From Bacteroidales bacterium (lineage in GTDB: Bacteria > Bacteroidota > Bacteroidia > Bacteroidales > UBA4181), in the NCBI GenBank assembly GCA_017523725.1, contig JAFWVY010000032.1, positions 31,774-95,773 on the forward strand: 64,000 bases of DNA, read 5' to 3'. The position numbers and the translations under genes are program-made. This document shows, one piece after another, positions 27,791 through 35,899 of this stretch. Under the pieces are notes generated by a model. That model saw only the letters and a list, made by a program, of their open reading frames with translations, was not told the DNA's origin and did no database searches. Numbering within the stretch: the first letter of the stretch is position 1; every line of letters starts with the position of its first letter.

Positions 27791-29005
27791 TTACTGGTAC
27801 AGGAATTTGTAGAACCAGGTTTCTTTCAGCGTCAGGCCCAGGGTAATCTTGTGGAACCGCTCCTGCATCTGCTTGTAGCCGGTTCTGCCGAAAATGCCGT
27901 AGGAATAGACGATATCCACGATGGAACTGCTGATGGGCAGCCCCGCACCAATGCTGAGCACGGCCTGCATGGCGTTTTTGTTGTTGAAACTGAGGTAGGC
28001 GTTCCCAATCGACAGACCCGCCTGATATTCGATTCTGTCAAAATAGCTTTTGGGATTCTGTGCGCCAGGGATGAGGCTGACACCCATGTTGATGCGGTGT
28101 GTATCCTCGAAACGGGCACCACCGAAGGCTTTCAGGTCGGACCATTTCCGGAACGTGTAGTCAAACGACAGTTGAAGGTTGTTCCGCCGGGCATAGGATG
28201 CGCCGACACCGATGAATGAGGGCAGGTACAGGGTTTGGTTGCGCAGCTGTTCCTCGAACAGGTCGGAGGAATACGATGAAATCTCCACATTCCGGTTCAT
28301 GGTCATCTTGCCGCGGTAGCCGTACACCAGTCCTGCGACACCGATGGCCCGGCGGTTGAACATCCGGGTGTACTGAAGTCCGAAATCCCAGTAGAACTTG
28401 TGCGTCTGCAGGCTTTTCTCGATGGTCCAGGTCCGCTGCTGCTCCGCGTTGGTGATGGTTCCGAATATGAAGGAGGTGTTGACACCGACCGACAGCTCCG
28501 GGGTCAGTTTGAACGCGTTGCCCCACAGGATGCGCGTCAGGCCGCCGCTGCCGGAATATTGCACCAGATTCGTCGAGGTCAGTCCTTCGATGTCCTGTTC
28601 CGCCTGCAGGTTGTATCCTACACTGCTGAACGGCATGATACCCAGGCTGGCCGCCCAGCGGGATGTCACCCGGAAACCGAACGCCATTTTGAAAATGTTG
28701 GCGCTCCGCATTCTTTCTGACTCGTCGCCGGCTTTGAAGAGGGAGGATTTTCCGGCCACGCTGACATCCATGACGAAGGAGAGCGTGTCGAACGCAGTGT
28801 ATGAGGCCGGATTGGCGTGGTTGAGCAGTCCGGGAGAACGCATGCCGATGGCCGATCCGCCCTTGCCGGCCAGCCGGCCGGATGTCAGATCGTTGATTTC
28901 CCCCAGTCCGTACATGGAATACGGCGATGACGTGCCGAGCTGTGCCGACAGGTCGGCTGCCAGGCACCACACGCAGACAAACAAGGCGAACAGATGTTTA
29001 TTCAT
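27791..29005 (-). CDS. Outer-membrane beta-barrel protein (FadL/OmpP1-like)
   Basis: From MNKHLFALFVCVWCLAADLSAQ the product has a signal peptide and 404 residues. SSPYSMYGLGEINDLTSGRLAGKGGSA is cut here to its key words: PYSMYGLGE and the small-residue N-terminal plug, which resemble FadL/OmpP1-type barrels of Bacteroidota. The rest alternates beta strands with glycines and ends in an aromatic (FLYQ). The ligand is unknown. Its start overlaps the end of the DUF4270 gene by eight bases (an ATG three codons earlier at 29014 is also possible), so the two are coupled. Confidence 0.75.
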   Translation of the reverse strand: MNKHLFALFVCVWCLAADLSAQLGTSSPYSMYGLGEINDLTSGRLAGKGGSAIGMRSPGLLNHANPASYTAFDTLSFVMDVSVAGKSSLFKAGDESERMRSANIFKMAFGFRVTSRWAASLGIMPFSSVGYNLQAEQDIEGLTSTNLVQYSGSGGLTRILWGNAFKLTPELSVGVNTSFIFGTITNAEQQRTWTIEKSLQTHKFYWDFGLQYTRMFNRRAIGVAGLVYGYRGKMTMNRNVEISSYSSDLFEEQLRNQTLYLPSFIGVGASYARRNNLQLSFDYTFRKWSDLKAFGGARFEDTHRINMGVSLIPGAQNPKSYFDRIEYQAGLSIGNAYLSFNNKNAMQAVLSIGAGLPISSSIVDIVYSYGIFGRTGYKQMQERFHKITLGLTLKETWFYKFLYQ

Positions 29006-30332
29006 GCGGGTCATACACCATGTATTGAATGTTCAACTGGGCCTGATTCTGCACGTCCGGATATTTGTGGTCTCCAAGTACGATGCGGTAGAGGGAGGTG
29101 TCCGGAAGCACCAGCTGCAGGTGCCGTTTATAGACGCCGATGGCTCCCAGTTCCTCCGCGATGAAGGAACTGATGCCGATGGCATAGTGGGTGTTGCGTT
29201 CGTACTGGTCTTTGACCAGGGTGCCGGTGACCGTCTCGCCTTCGGCAATGACGGGGTTCTCTTCGTCGGAAATATACAGCGTGATTCTGGACGGCAGCGG
29301 CGTTTCATCGCTGGCAGCCTCGCGGGCGGGATAGAGCCGCAGCTCTGCGTTGACGATGGCACTGAGCTTTCCGGTTTTCTCGATATCGTTCAGATAGGGG
29401 AATTCGATTTTTGAATACATGCCCGACAATCCTTGGACAAAGGCCTTGTGTCCCGTGGTGTATGAAAACAGGTCGGTTTCGCTGTCCACCAGGCCCTCCG
29501 TCGGCGTGCCGGTCCGGTCGAACTGATACTGGTTGAACTGGTAGCCCGGATGGATGGGGAAGGTGATGGTGTAGTCGGTCCGGTACTCCATGATTGTGTG
29601 GTAGTACAGCTGCATGAAGAACATGGTATCCACGGCATGGTATCCCAGGACGGCGTGGTCGTTTTCGTCGGGTACCAGGGCGAATCCCTTGAAATAACGC
29701 CTGAATTTCTCCGTCGTGGTCATCTCGTCCGCGCTGTTGCGGATTTTTTCGAGCAGGTCTTCGCCCATGGCGTCCGGCAGCCTGATTTCAACCGGCTTTG
29801 TCCGGCGCGGATGAGGGCGGAAGGTATAGGAAACGACAGGCGTCTCTTCGTAAGGGATGGACGAGGTGTTGTAACAGTATCCGTAGATATCCTCGTTGTC
29901 CTCGATGAGTTCCTTCAGCTGATGGATGTGGATGGTCATGTCCTGCAGCGTGTCGCCGTAGAATCTTCTGGCCGGCTGCAGGGACAGGATCAGGGAGTCG
30001 AAGATGACCGGATAGGTGACACCGGTGCTGATCGGGCTTGACGAGGCAAAGGTGGTCAGGTTGAAACAAGTGTATCCGACGGCCGATGTCGTGCCGAGAT
30101 AAGGATCGTCGTACGTGCCGCAGTAGACAATGCCGGTATTGGTCGTGACCAGCGAATCCACGATCTGGGTTGTCAGGTGGACGGTGCAGGTGTCAGTATA
30201 GACCATTTTGCCGGACGGCGACACCATGAAGTTGCCGACGGTCATGTCGGACGAGCAGGCCCCCAAGGCGAACACCCATCCAAGCAACAGCAGGATCCAT
30301 GCCGGTCGGGAAGTGTATGTTTGTCTGTGCAT
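28998..30332 (-). CDS. DUF4270 lipoprotein
   Basis: The 444 residues start MHRQTYTSRPAWILLLLGWVFALGAC..., with a lipobox at ALGAC, so the protein is lipid-anchored outside the cytoplasm. DUF4270 features are the early VDSLVTTNTG, YCGTYDDPYLGTTSA and later HAFVQG-like GHKAFVQGLSGMYSKIEFPYL. The family is restricted to Bacteroidota and its function is unknown; its placement with an outer-membrane barrel suggests a shared surface complex (inference). Confidence 0.82.
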   Translation of the reverse strand: MHRQTYTSRPAWILLLLGWVFALGACSSDMTVGNFMVSPSGKMVYTDTCTVHLTTQIVDSLVTTNTGIVYCGTYDDPYLGTTSAVGYTCFNLTTFASSSPISTGVTYPVIFDSLILSLQPARRFYGDTLQDMTIHIHQLKELIEDNEDIYGYCYNTSSIPYEETPVVSYTFRPHPRRTKPVEIRLPDAMGEDLLEKIRNSADEMTTTEKFRRYFKGFALVPDENDHAVLGYHAVDTMFFMQLYYHTIMEYRTDYTITFPIHPGYQFNQYQFDRTGTPTEGLVDSETDLFSYTTGHKAFVQGLSGMYSKIEFPYLNDIEKTGKLSAIVNAELRLYPAREAASDETPLPSRITLYISDEENPVIAEGETVTGTLVKDQYERNTHYAIGISSFIAEELGAIGVYKRHLQLVLPDTSLYRIVLGDHKYPDVQNQAQLNIQYMVYDPHE

Positions 30333-30355
30333 GCGGGCTCTTTGAAGATTAACCG

Positions 30356-30363
30356 CAAAAATA
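30356..30363 (-). promoter_or_regulatory. Likely DUF4270 promoter (-7 element)
   Basis: TATTTTTG on the minus strand, 23 bases before the ATG at 30332. Confidence 0.55.
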
Positions 30364-30487
30364 CGGTTTTTTTGCGAAACGGCCGTACCGTGCCGCAGAA
30401 AAGCCCCTCTTTAAGTTTATTTAATGTTTTTTGCGAAAAAAACAGAGGGATGCGCCGCCGTCTGTCAGCGGGATTGAAAAAAACTCG

Positions 30488-30495
30488 TATCTTTG
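30488..30495 (+). promoter_or_regulatory. Likely kelch-gene promoter (-7 element)
   Basis: TATCTTTG on the plus strand, 25 bases before the ATG at 30521. No clear -33 element. Confidence 0.55.
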
Positions 30496-30520
30496 TCCGA
30501 TATTACGTAAAATATAAGCA

Positions 30521-31543
30521 ATGAAAGGGATGAAAGCGCGTAAATATTTGAAGGTCCTGCCGGTGGCGATGCTGGTACTGGCACTCGGAGCCTGCGACAA
30601 CGACAATGACGATCTGGTCGGCAACTGGAAGAGCCGTTCCGATTTCGACGGGTACGCCCGGAATTCGGCTGCTTCGTTTGTGCTGGACGGAAAAGGCTAT
30701 GTCTGCGGAGGTTACAAATCCACCAAACCCTATCGGCTCGGCGACCTGTGGGAATATAACCCGACCACCAACAGCTGGGAACAGCGGGCCGACTGCCCGG
30801 GTGTGTTGCGCAACTCGGCCGTGGGCTTTGCCGCAGGCGGCAAAGGCTATTACGGCACGGGTTACAATGAGAACGACGAATACCTTAAGGACTTCTGGGA
30901 ATATGACCCGGCAACCAATACCTGGAAGCAGCTGGAGGCTGAATTTCCGGGTTCCGCGCGTCATTCCGCCCTGGCCTTCAGCCTGAAAGGCAAGGGTTAC
31001 GTGGGTACGGGATATGACGACAACTATCTGAAGGACTTTTATTGCTACGATCCGGCGACAGCCTCCTGGTCGCAGGTGACGGGCTACGGCGGAAGCAAAC
31101 GCTATGGCGGCTGCGTGTTCACCATCGGCAATACGGCCTACATTGTCTGCGGCAGCAACAGCCAGGGTTACACGCGTGACCTCTGGGCCTTCGATGCAGA
31201 CAAGAACACCTGGACCGAGAAACGCAAAATCGCCGATGTCAGCGATGAGAACTATGACAACGACTACAATATCGTGCGCAGTTTCGGCGTCGCTTTCACT
31301 GTGGGAGACCATGGCTATGTGACGACCGGGACGAGCGGAACGCTCCGGACGGATACGTGGGAATACGACCCTGTGACGGATCTTTGGGAGGAGAAGACCA
31401 GTTTCGAAGGACTGGCCCGTGAGCAGGCTGTTTCGTTCTCCATCAACGGCCGAGGTTTTGTCACGACCGGCAAGAGTTCCTCCAACCGCTTTGACGATCT
31501 GTGGGAGTTCCTGCCGAACGACGAGTACGACGAATATGATTAG
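30521..31543 (+). CDS. Kelch-repeat lipoprotein
   Basis: The 340 residues begin with a lipoprotein signal (VLPVAMLVLALGAC) followed by an Asp/Asn-rich spacer. About six kelch-type blades follow, each with a Gly-rich strand and a D.W.Y.P....W pattern: DLWEYNPTTNSWEQ, DFWEYDPATNTWKQ, DFYCYDPATASWSQ, DLWAFDADKNTWTE, DTWEYDPVTDLWEE. This forms a beta-propeller for protein or glycan binding at the cell surface. The stop overlaps the next gene's start (ATGATTAG), so the two are translated together. Confidence 0.9.
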   Translation: MKGMKARKYLKVLPVAMLVLALGACDNDNDDLVGNWKSRSDFDGYARNSAASFVLDGKGYVCGGYKSTKPYRLGDLWEYNPTTNSWEQRADCPGVLRNSAVGFAAGGKGYYGTGYNENDEYLKDFWEYDPATNTWKQLEAEFPGSARHSALAFSLKGKGYVGTGYDDNYLKDFYCYDPATASWSQVTGYGGSKRYGGCVFTIGNTAYIVCGSNSQGYTRDLWAFDADKNTWTEKRKIADVSDENYDNDYNIVRSFGVAFTVGDHGYVTTGTSGTLRTDTWEYDPVTDLWEEKTSFEGLAREQAVSFSINGRGFVTTGKSSSNRFDDLWEFLPNDEYDEYD

Positions 31544-31889
31544 CAGCAGGACCATCCGTTGGGTCGGCGCGGCCGTATTGCTCATCGGACTTACGGTGTC
31601 GGGCTTCATGTACGCGGACATCTGGTCGTCGCGTTCATACGTCAAGCCTTTTGCCACGGGTGACGGGTGGGGGTACTGTGTCTATTACCATAACGAATTG
31701 CTCATCCGCCAGTCTGTGGTGCCGGCTGTACAGGGCGTGATGGAATTTCCATCCAGGAAGAAGGCGCGCCGGACGGGACTTTTGGTGCTGCAGCGCTTCC
31801 AGAAGGGGCTGGACCCCACGGTCACGCAAGAGGACCTGTTGCGCCTGCGGGTGATAAAACCTGAACATACGGGCATAAAAAAAGGATGA
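31536..31889 (+). CDS. DUF4907 membrane-anchored protein
   Basis: The start at 31536 gives 117 residues: a single N-terminal membrane segment (VGAAVLLIGLTVSGFMYA) and a small outside domain with GDGWGYCVYYHNELLIRQSVVPAVQG and the closing VTQEDLLRLRVI. This matches the DUF4907 pattern of a signal-anchored domain that often follows a kelch lipoprotein gene. The upstream in-frame ATG at 31419 lies within the kelch gene and was rejected. The stop codon is inside the terminator stem. The function is unknown. Confidence 0.85.
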   Translation: MISSRTIRWVGAAVLLIGLTVSGFMYADIWSSRSYVKPFATGDGWGYCVYYHNELLIRQSVVPAVQGVMEFPSRKKARRTGLLVLQRFQKGLDPTVTQEDLLRLRVIKPEHTGIKKG

Positions 31890-31909
31890 CTCAGCGTCAT
31901 CCTTTTTTT
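31877..31909. terminator. Bidirectional terminator between DUF4907 gene and ddh
   Basis: A 14-bp stem (31877-31890 with 31896-31909, loop TCAGC) has A7 on one side and T7 on the other, so it works on both strands. It overlaps the DUF4907 stop codon and lies 15 bases after the ddh stop. Confidence 0.9.
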
Positions 31910-31924
31910 ATTGTTTCAACCGTA

Positions 31925-32824
31925 TCAGATTAACGTCTTAATCAGCGTTTCCCTGTTCCCGGGGATCAGGTCCATGACTGGAATCTCAGGCAGCGCGTAG
32001 GCTCCCGGCCGCTGGCGCAGGGTCGCGCGGGCGCACGACACCAGGATCTGGGCCGTCAATGCGGGGTTGTTGATTTTCATGCGGAATTCCACCAGCTGGT
32101 TGTGCGTCCGTCCCGAAACGCCCTTCCGTTCCATCAGGACGCCGTGTCCCATGTCAATGAGCGCATCGACATCGTCCACCTGCGTCACGACGGTATCGTC
32201 ATGCACGAAATAGGCATCCGTCTTGATGGCCTGGGCAACCGAGGCGAAATCCGCACCCGGCTCCAGTTCCACGTACACCATGCGGCGGTGGACTCCCGTG
32301 CCGGCTGGAATGGTGATGGACAAGGCGTTCTTCACGCCTTCCTTCGACTTGACTGCCACCGTGTGTCCCATGCTCATACCGGGGCCGAAATTAGTGTAGG
32401 TCAAGCCTTTGGGAATCATGGCCGTGAAAAGCGTCCGGATTACGGAATCCGTACCGGGATCCCATCCCGCAGAAATGATCGAGACCGTGCCGTGCTGTTT
32501 GTTCGCGGCGTCCAGGTCGCGGCGGAACGCCCACAGCGTGTCGCCGTGGATGTCATAGCTGTCAACCGTGTTGATACCTGCCGCGCTGTATTGCATGGCG
32601 GTTTCCGGCACTTTCCGCGAAGGGGTGCAAAGGATGGCCACATCCACCTTGCCGAGTTCGGCGACGTCCGACACCACTTTGACATTCCTCAGTGCATCGG
32701 GCGTCTGGTCCATGGAACCGGCGCGGCGCACGACGCCGGCCAGTTCCATGTCCTTCGCTTCCTGTACGGCTTCAACGGCATATCGGCCGATGTTGCCGTA
32801 TCCTATGACTGCGACTCTGATCAT
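31925..32824 (-). CDS. ddh: meso-Diaminopimelate dehydrogenase
   Basis: Ddh makes meso-diaminopimelate from tetrahydrodipicolinate in one NADPH- and ammonia-dependent step for lysine and peptidoglycan. The 299 residues hold the N-terminal Rossmann motif VIGYGNIGRYAVEA and the family stretches SYDIHGDTLW, SAGWDPGTDSVIRTLF, FGPGMSMGHTVAVK and GVHRRMVYVELEPG. It lies 3 bases after gdhA. Both enzymes fix ammonia by reductive amination, which makes the pairing sensible. Confidence 0.95.
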   Translation of the reverse strand: MIRVAVIGYGNIGRYAVEAVQEAKDMELAGVVRRAGSMDQTPDALRNVKVVSDVAELGKVDVAILCTPSRKVPETAMQYSAAGINTVDSYDIHGDTLWAFRRDLDAANKQHGTVSIISAGWDPGTDSVIRTLFTAMIPKGLTYTNFGPGMSMGHTVAVKSKEGVKNALSITIPAGTGVHRRMVYVELEPGADFASVAQAIKTDAYFVHDDTVVTQVDDVDALIDMGHGVLMERKGVSGRTHNQLVEFRMKINNPALTAQILVSCARATLRQRPGAYALPEIPVMDLIPGNRETLIKTLI

Positions 32825-32827
32825 GGC

Positions 32828-34168
32828 CTAAACGTAACCCTGGGCCAGCATGGCGTTGGCCACTTTGACGAAGCCGCCGATATTGGCACCTTTCACGTAG
32901 TTGATGAATCCGTCCTCCTGCTTGCCGTATTTGACGCAGGTCTGGTGGATGTTGATCATGATGCTGTGCAACCGCTGGTCCACTTCTTCCTTGGTCCACG
33001 GCAGACGCATGGAGTTCTGGGTCATTTCCAGGCCGGAGGTGGCGACACCGCCGGCGTTGGACGCCTTGCCCGGCGAGTAGAGAATCTTGGCCGCCACGAA
33101 TTTGTTGATGGCCTCGATGGTCGAAGGCATGTTGGCTCCTTCGCAGACGCAGAAGCAACCGTTGTCCAGCAGAGCCTGGGCGTCGTTGCCGTCCAGCTCG
33201 TTCTGGGTTGCGCACGGCATGGCGACATCGCACTTGATGTTCCACGGCCGTTTGCCTTCCAGATACTGGCAGCCGAAGTGCTCAGCATATTCTTTGATAC
33301 GGCCTCTTCTTTCGTTCTTCAGTTCGAATACGAATGCCAGTTTCTCGGGGCTGATGCCATCCGGATCGTAGATGGTGCCGTTCGAGTCGGACATGGTCAC
33401 CACCTTGGCACCCAGCTGGTTGCATTTTTCAACGCAGTACTGGGCCACATTGCCGGAACCGGAGACGGTCACTGTCTTGCCGGCCAGCGAGTCACCGCGG
33501 GTCTTCAGCATTTCGGAGCAGAAATAAGCGACACCGTAGCCGGTTGCTTCCGGACGGATCAGGCTGCCGCCCCATTCGATGCCCTTGCCGGTGAGCACGC
33601 CGGTGAATTCGTTTCTAAGCCGTTTGTACTGACCGAACAGGAATCCGATTTCGCGGGCGCCTACGCCGATGTCGCCGGCCGGGACGTCCGTGTCGGGACC
33701 GATGTGACGCTGCAGTTCGGTCATGAAACTCTGGCAGAAACGCATCACTTCATTGTCGGATTTACCTTTCGGATCGAAATCCGAACCGCCCTTTGCACCG
33801 CCCATCGGCAGCGTGGTAAGGCTGTTCTTCAATGTCTGCTCGAAGGCAAGGAATTTCAACACGCCGAGGGTGACGGTCGGGTGGAACCGCAGACCTCCCT
33901 TGTAGGGGCCGATGACGCTGTTCATCTGGATGCGGAAACCACGGTTGATTTCGAGTTCGCCCTTGTCGTTGATCCACGGGACTCTGAAAATGATGACGCG
34001 TTCGGGTTCAGCCAGACGTTCCAGAATCTTGGCATGTTTGTATTTCGGATTTTCCTCGATATAGGGGATGATCGATTCGGCCACCTCCTGGACGGCCTGG
34101 TGAAATACTTCCTCACCCGGGTTCTTGGCTTTCAGTTTAGCCATGAATTGTTCAACTCTAGGATCCAT
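32828..34168 (-). CDS. gdhA: Glutamate dehydrogenase (NADP-type)
   Basis: GdhA makes glutamate from 2-oxoglutarate and ammonia. From MDPRVEQFMAKLKAKNPGE it has 446 residues. Active-site sequences are KGGLRFHPTVTLGVLKFLAFEQ (with the catalytic-lysine motif PMGGAKGGSDFDPKG next) and the nucleotide-binding SGSGNVAQYCVEK. A start at 34240 lies in an AT-rich promoter region and was rejected. The 446-residue length and motifs are those of the hexameric small type. Confidence 0.96.
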   Translation of the reverse strand: MDPRVEQFMAKLKAKNPGEEVFHQAVQEVAESIIPYIEENPKYKHAKILERLAEPERVIIFRVPWINDKGELEINRGFRIQMNSVIGPYKGGLRFHPTVTLGVLKFLAFEQTLKNSLTTLPMGGAKGGSDFDPKGKSDNEVMRFCQSFMTELQRHIGPDTDVPAGDIGVGAREIGFLFGQYKRLRNEFTGVLTGKGIEWGGSLIRPEATGYGVAYFCSEMLKTRGDSLAGKTVTVSGSGNVAQYCVEKCNQLGAKVVTMSDSNGTIYDPDGISPEKLAFVFELKNERRGRIKEYAEHFGCQYLEGKRPWNIKCDVAMPCATQNELDGNDAQALLDNGCFCVCEGANMPSTIEAINKFVAAKILYSPGKASNAGGVATSGLEMTQNSMRLPWTKEEVDQRLHSIMINIHQTCVKYGKQEDGFINYVKGANIGGFVKVANAMLAQGYV

Positions 34169-34237
34169 TGTGTGATATTTTAAAAGGTTAAATATGAATT
34201 TTCCGGATGCAAATTTTGACATTTTCGCCCATATAGC

Positions 34238-34245
34238 CAAATATA
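34238..34245 (-). promoter_or_regulatory. Likely gdhA promoter (-7 element)
   Basis: TATATTTG on the minus strand, about 70 bases before the gdhA ATG, in the AT-rich 34169-34381 gap. The rest of that gap holds only A/T-rich sequence. Confidence 0.5.
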
Positions 34246-34381
34246 AATTAAAAATTAGTAGGAAAATTGATTTTTTGCTTACAATATTCTTTAAATCTCG
34301 AAAAACAGGCTAATAATCGTAAAATTTTTATTCGAAAACAAATAAAAAAATTACAATGTGACAGACCGGAAGCGGTCCAGA

Positions 34382-35893
34382 TTATTCTTGGTCTGCCGGT
34401 GCGATGAATACATCGGCCGGCCCGGAGATTTTGCGGTAAAGCTGTCTGGGGGAGATGGTGAAAGGACTTCGCATGAAGGTTGGCGTATTGTACGATGCCA
34501 GGCGGGTGACGTGTTCCATCTGCCGGCGTTGCGGCAGCAGAAATGGTTTGCGGACTTTTCCTCCGGTGTCAAAATAGGCGATGTAAGGTCTGGCATACTG
34601 CCCGTCGTCGCGGCAGCTGGATACGACAATCCACCGGCCGTCCGACGACCACGATGCAAAGCCGTCTGCGTAATTGCCGTTGACGGGATCCAGCGGTGCG
34701 ATGTCCCGGGTTTCCAGGTCCAGCAGGTAGATGTCGCTGATGTGCTGCAGTCCGGGGAAACTTCCGTAGCGGGCCATGCTGACCAGCATGTAGCGCCCGT
34801 CCGGCGAGAGATTCGGGAAGGCGGCACTGACGTTGCCCCGCGTGAACCGGAAAACGGTGTCCACCGCACCGAACCGGCCTTGTCCGGCATCGTAGGAGAT
34901 GGCGTGGAGGTCGTAGCGGATTTCATTGTAGGCCATGTTAAGCTGTGCGTTGATACTCACCGAGTCGTTCCATTCAGGACATGCCGCGCTGCAATAAAAC
35001 AGTTTGGCGCCGTCAGGCGACCATACGGGCTGGGTTTCGAAACGGTCTTCCGTGCGGAGGATATACGACAGCTTCTGCCGTTGCATATCATAGAGCACCA
35101 GGTCGGAAGCGAAGTCGATGATGTCGGTACGTTCATGGAGCGTGGAGTGGAGCACCTGCATGTTGTGGTTGACCGAGAAGGCAATCAGCGGCAGCGTGGG
35201 ATGGTAGGCGGCGAACATCAGTGTGCCGCCCAGGGAATCGGCCATTACCTCGATTTTTCGGATATCGTCATGATTTACAAGCATCAGGCCGGCATCCTCG
35301 TCCCGGACCTGGAACAGCCATTCCGCCCCATTGTGCTGCCGGACGGCATGACCGCCGACGGCCTGTGTCCTGCCGTTGTCGGACGCAATGGCGTTGCTGT
35401 AAACCAGCCGCTCGTCGAACGTCTCCAGGTTGCGCTGGAACAGGCCTGTGGCGCCGTAGCTGGTATAACCTGCCTCGATGAGCCGGTACGAGAGCCACGG
35501 GTCGACGGCTTCGGCGGCGATGTGGTTGCATACGGGCCGGAACTGTGTCCAGTGTCCGTCGTGGTGCGTGTAGATGTCGATATACAGGTCTTTGCCTTTG
35601 TTCTGTTCAAGCAGCTTCCGCCAGGCTTTTGCCGGAATGTCGATGTTCTTGTGCCGGCCGCGCAGCACCATCTGCCGGCCCTGTTCCGAACGGATCACCG
35701 CACGGATCCGGTCGGCCGGTTCCATGACCCGGAAATCAAGTGGGGCGATGTTGTACGGGATGGTGACGTCGATGTAGTCCGGGGTGATGCGCACTTCCCC
35801 GGCGTTCTGCACGGTCTGGTCTGGCACTTTCGGCGTACATGCGCTGAGAAAGCCGAGCGTCAAGAAAATCAAGAGGAGGTTGATGCGTGCCAT
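34382..35893 (-). CDS. PD40/TolB-like beta-propeller lipoprotein
   Basis: The 503 residues start MARINLLLIFLTLGFLSAC, a lipoprotein signal. The C-terminal half contains WD40-like PD40 repeats: QPVWSPDGAKLFYCS, AFPNLSPDGRYMLVS and FASWSSDGRWIVVSS. The N-terminal half (~25-250) is not recognised. It directly follows the DUF6057 gene (6-base gap). TolB-type propellers bind peptides or glycans; here the ligand is unknown. Confidence 0.85.
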   Translation of the reverse strand: MARINLLLIFLTLGFLSACTPKVPDQTVQNAGEVRITPDYIDVTIPYNIAPLDFRVMEPADRIRAVIRSEQGRQMVLRGRHKNIDIPAKAWRKLLEQNKGKDLYIDIYTHHDGHWTQFRPVCNHIAAEAVDPWLSYRLIEAGYTSYGATGLFQRNLETFDERLVYSNAIASDNGRTQAVGGHAVRQHNGAEWLFQVRDEDAGLMLVNHDDIRKIEVMADSLGGTLMFAAYHPTLPLIAFSVNHNMQVLHSTLHERTDIIDFASDLVLYDMQRQKLSYILRTEDRFETQPVWSPDGAKLFYCSAACPEWNDSVSINAQLNMAYNEIRYDLHAISYDAGQGRFGAVDTVFRFTRGNVSAAFPNLSPDGRYMLVSMARYGSFPGLQHISDIYLLDLETRDIAPLDPVNGNYADGFASWSSDGRWIVVSSCRDDGQYARPYIAYFDTGGKVRKPFLLPQRRQMEHVTRLASYNTPTFMRSPFTISPRQLYRKISGPADVFIAPADQE

Positions 35894-35899
35894 GGCGTG

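Noticed and set aside
34363..34376. Short hairpin GACCG/CGGTC after the PD40 gene
   Set aside because: Only 5 bp, and the T-rich stretch is about 20 bases away; too weak to call a terminator.
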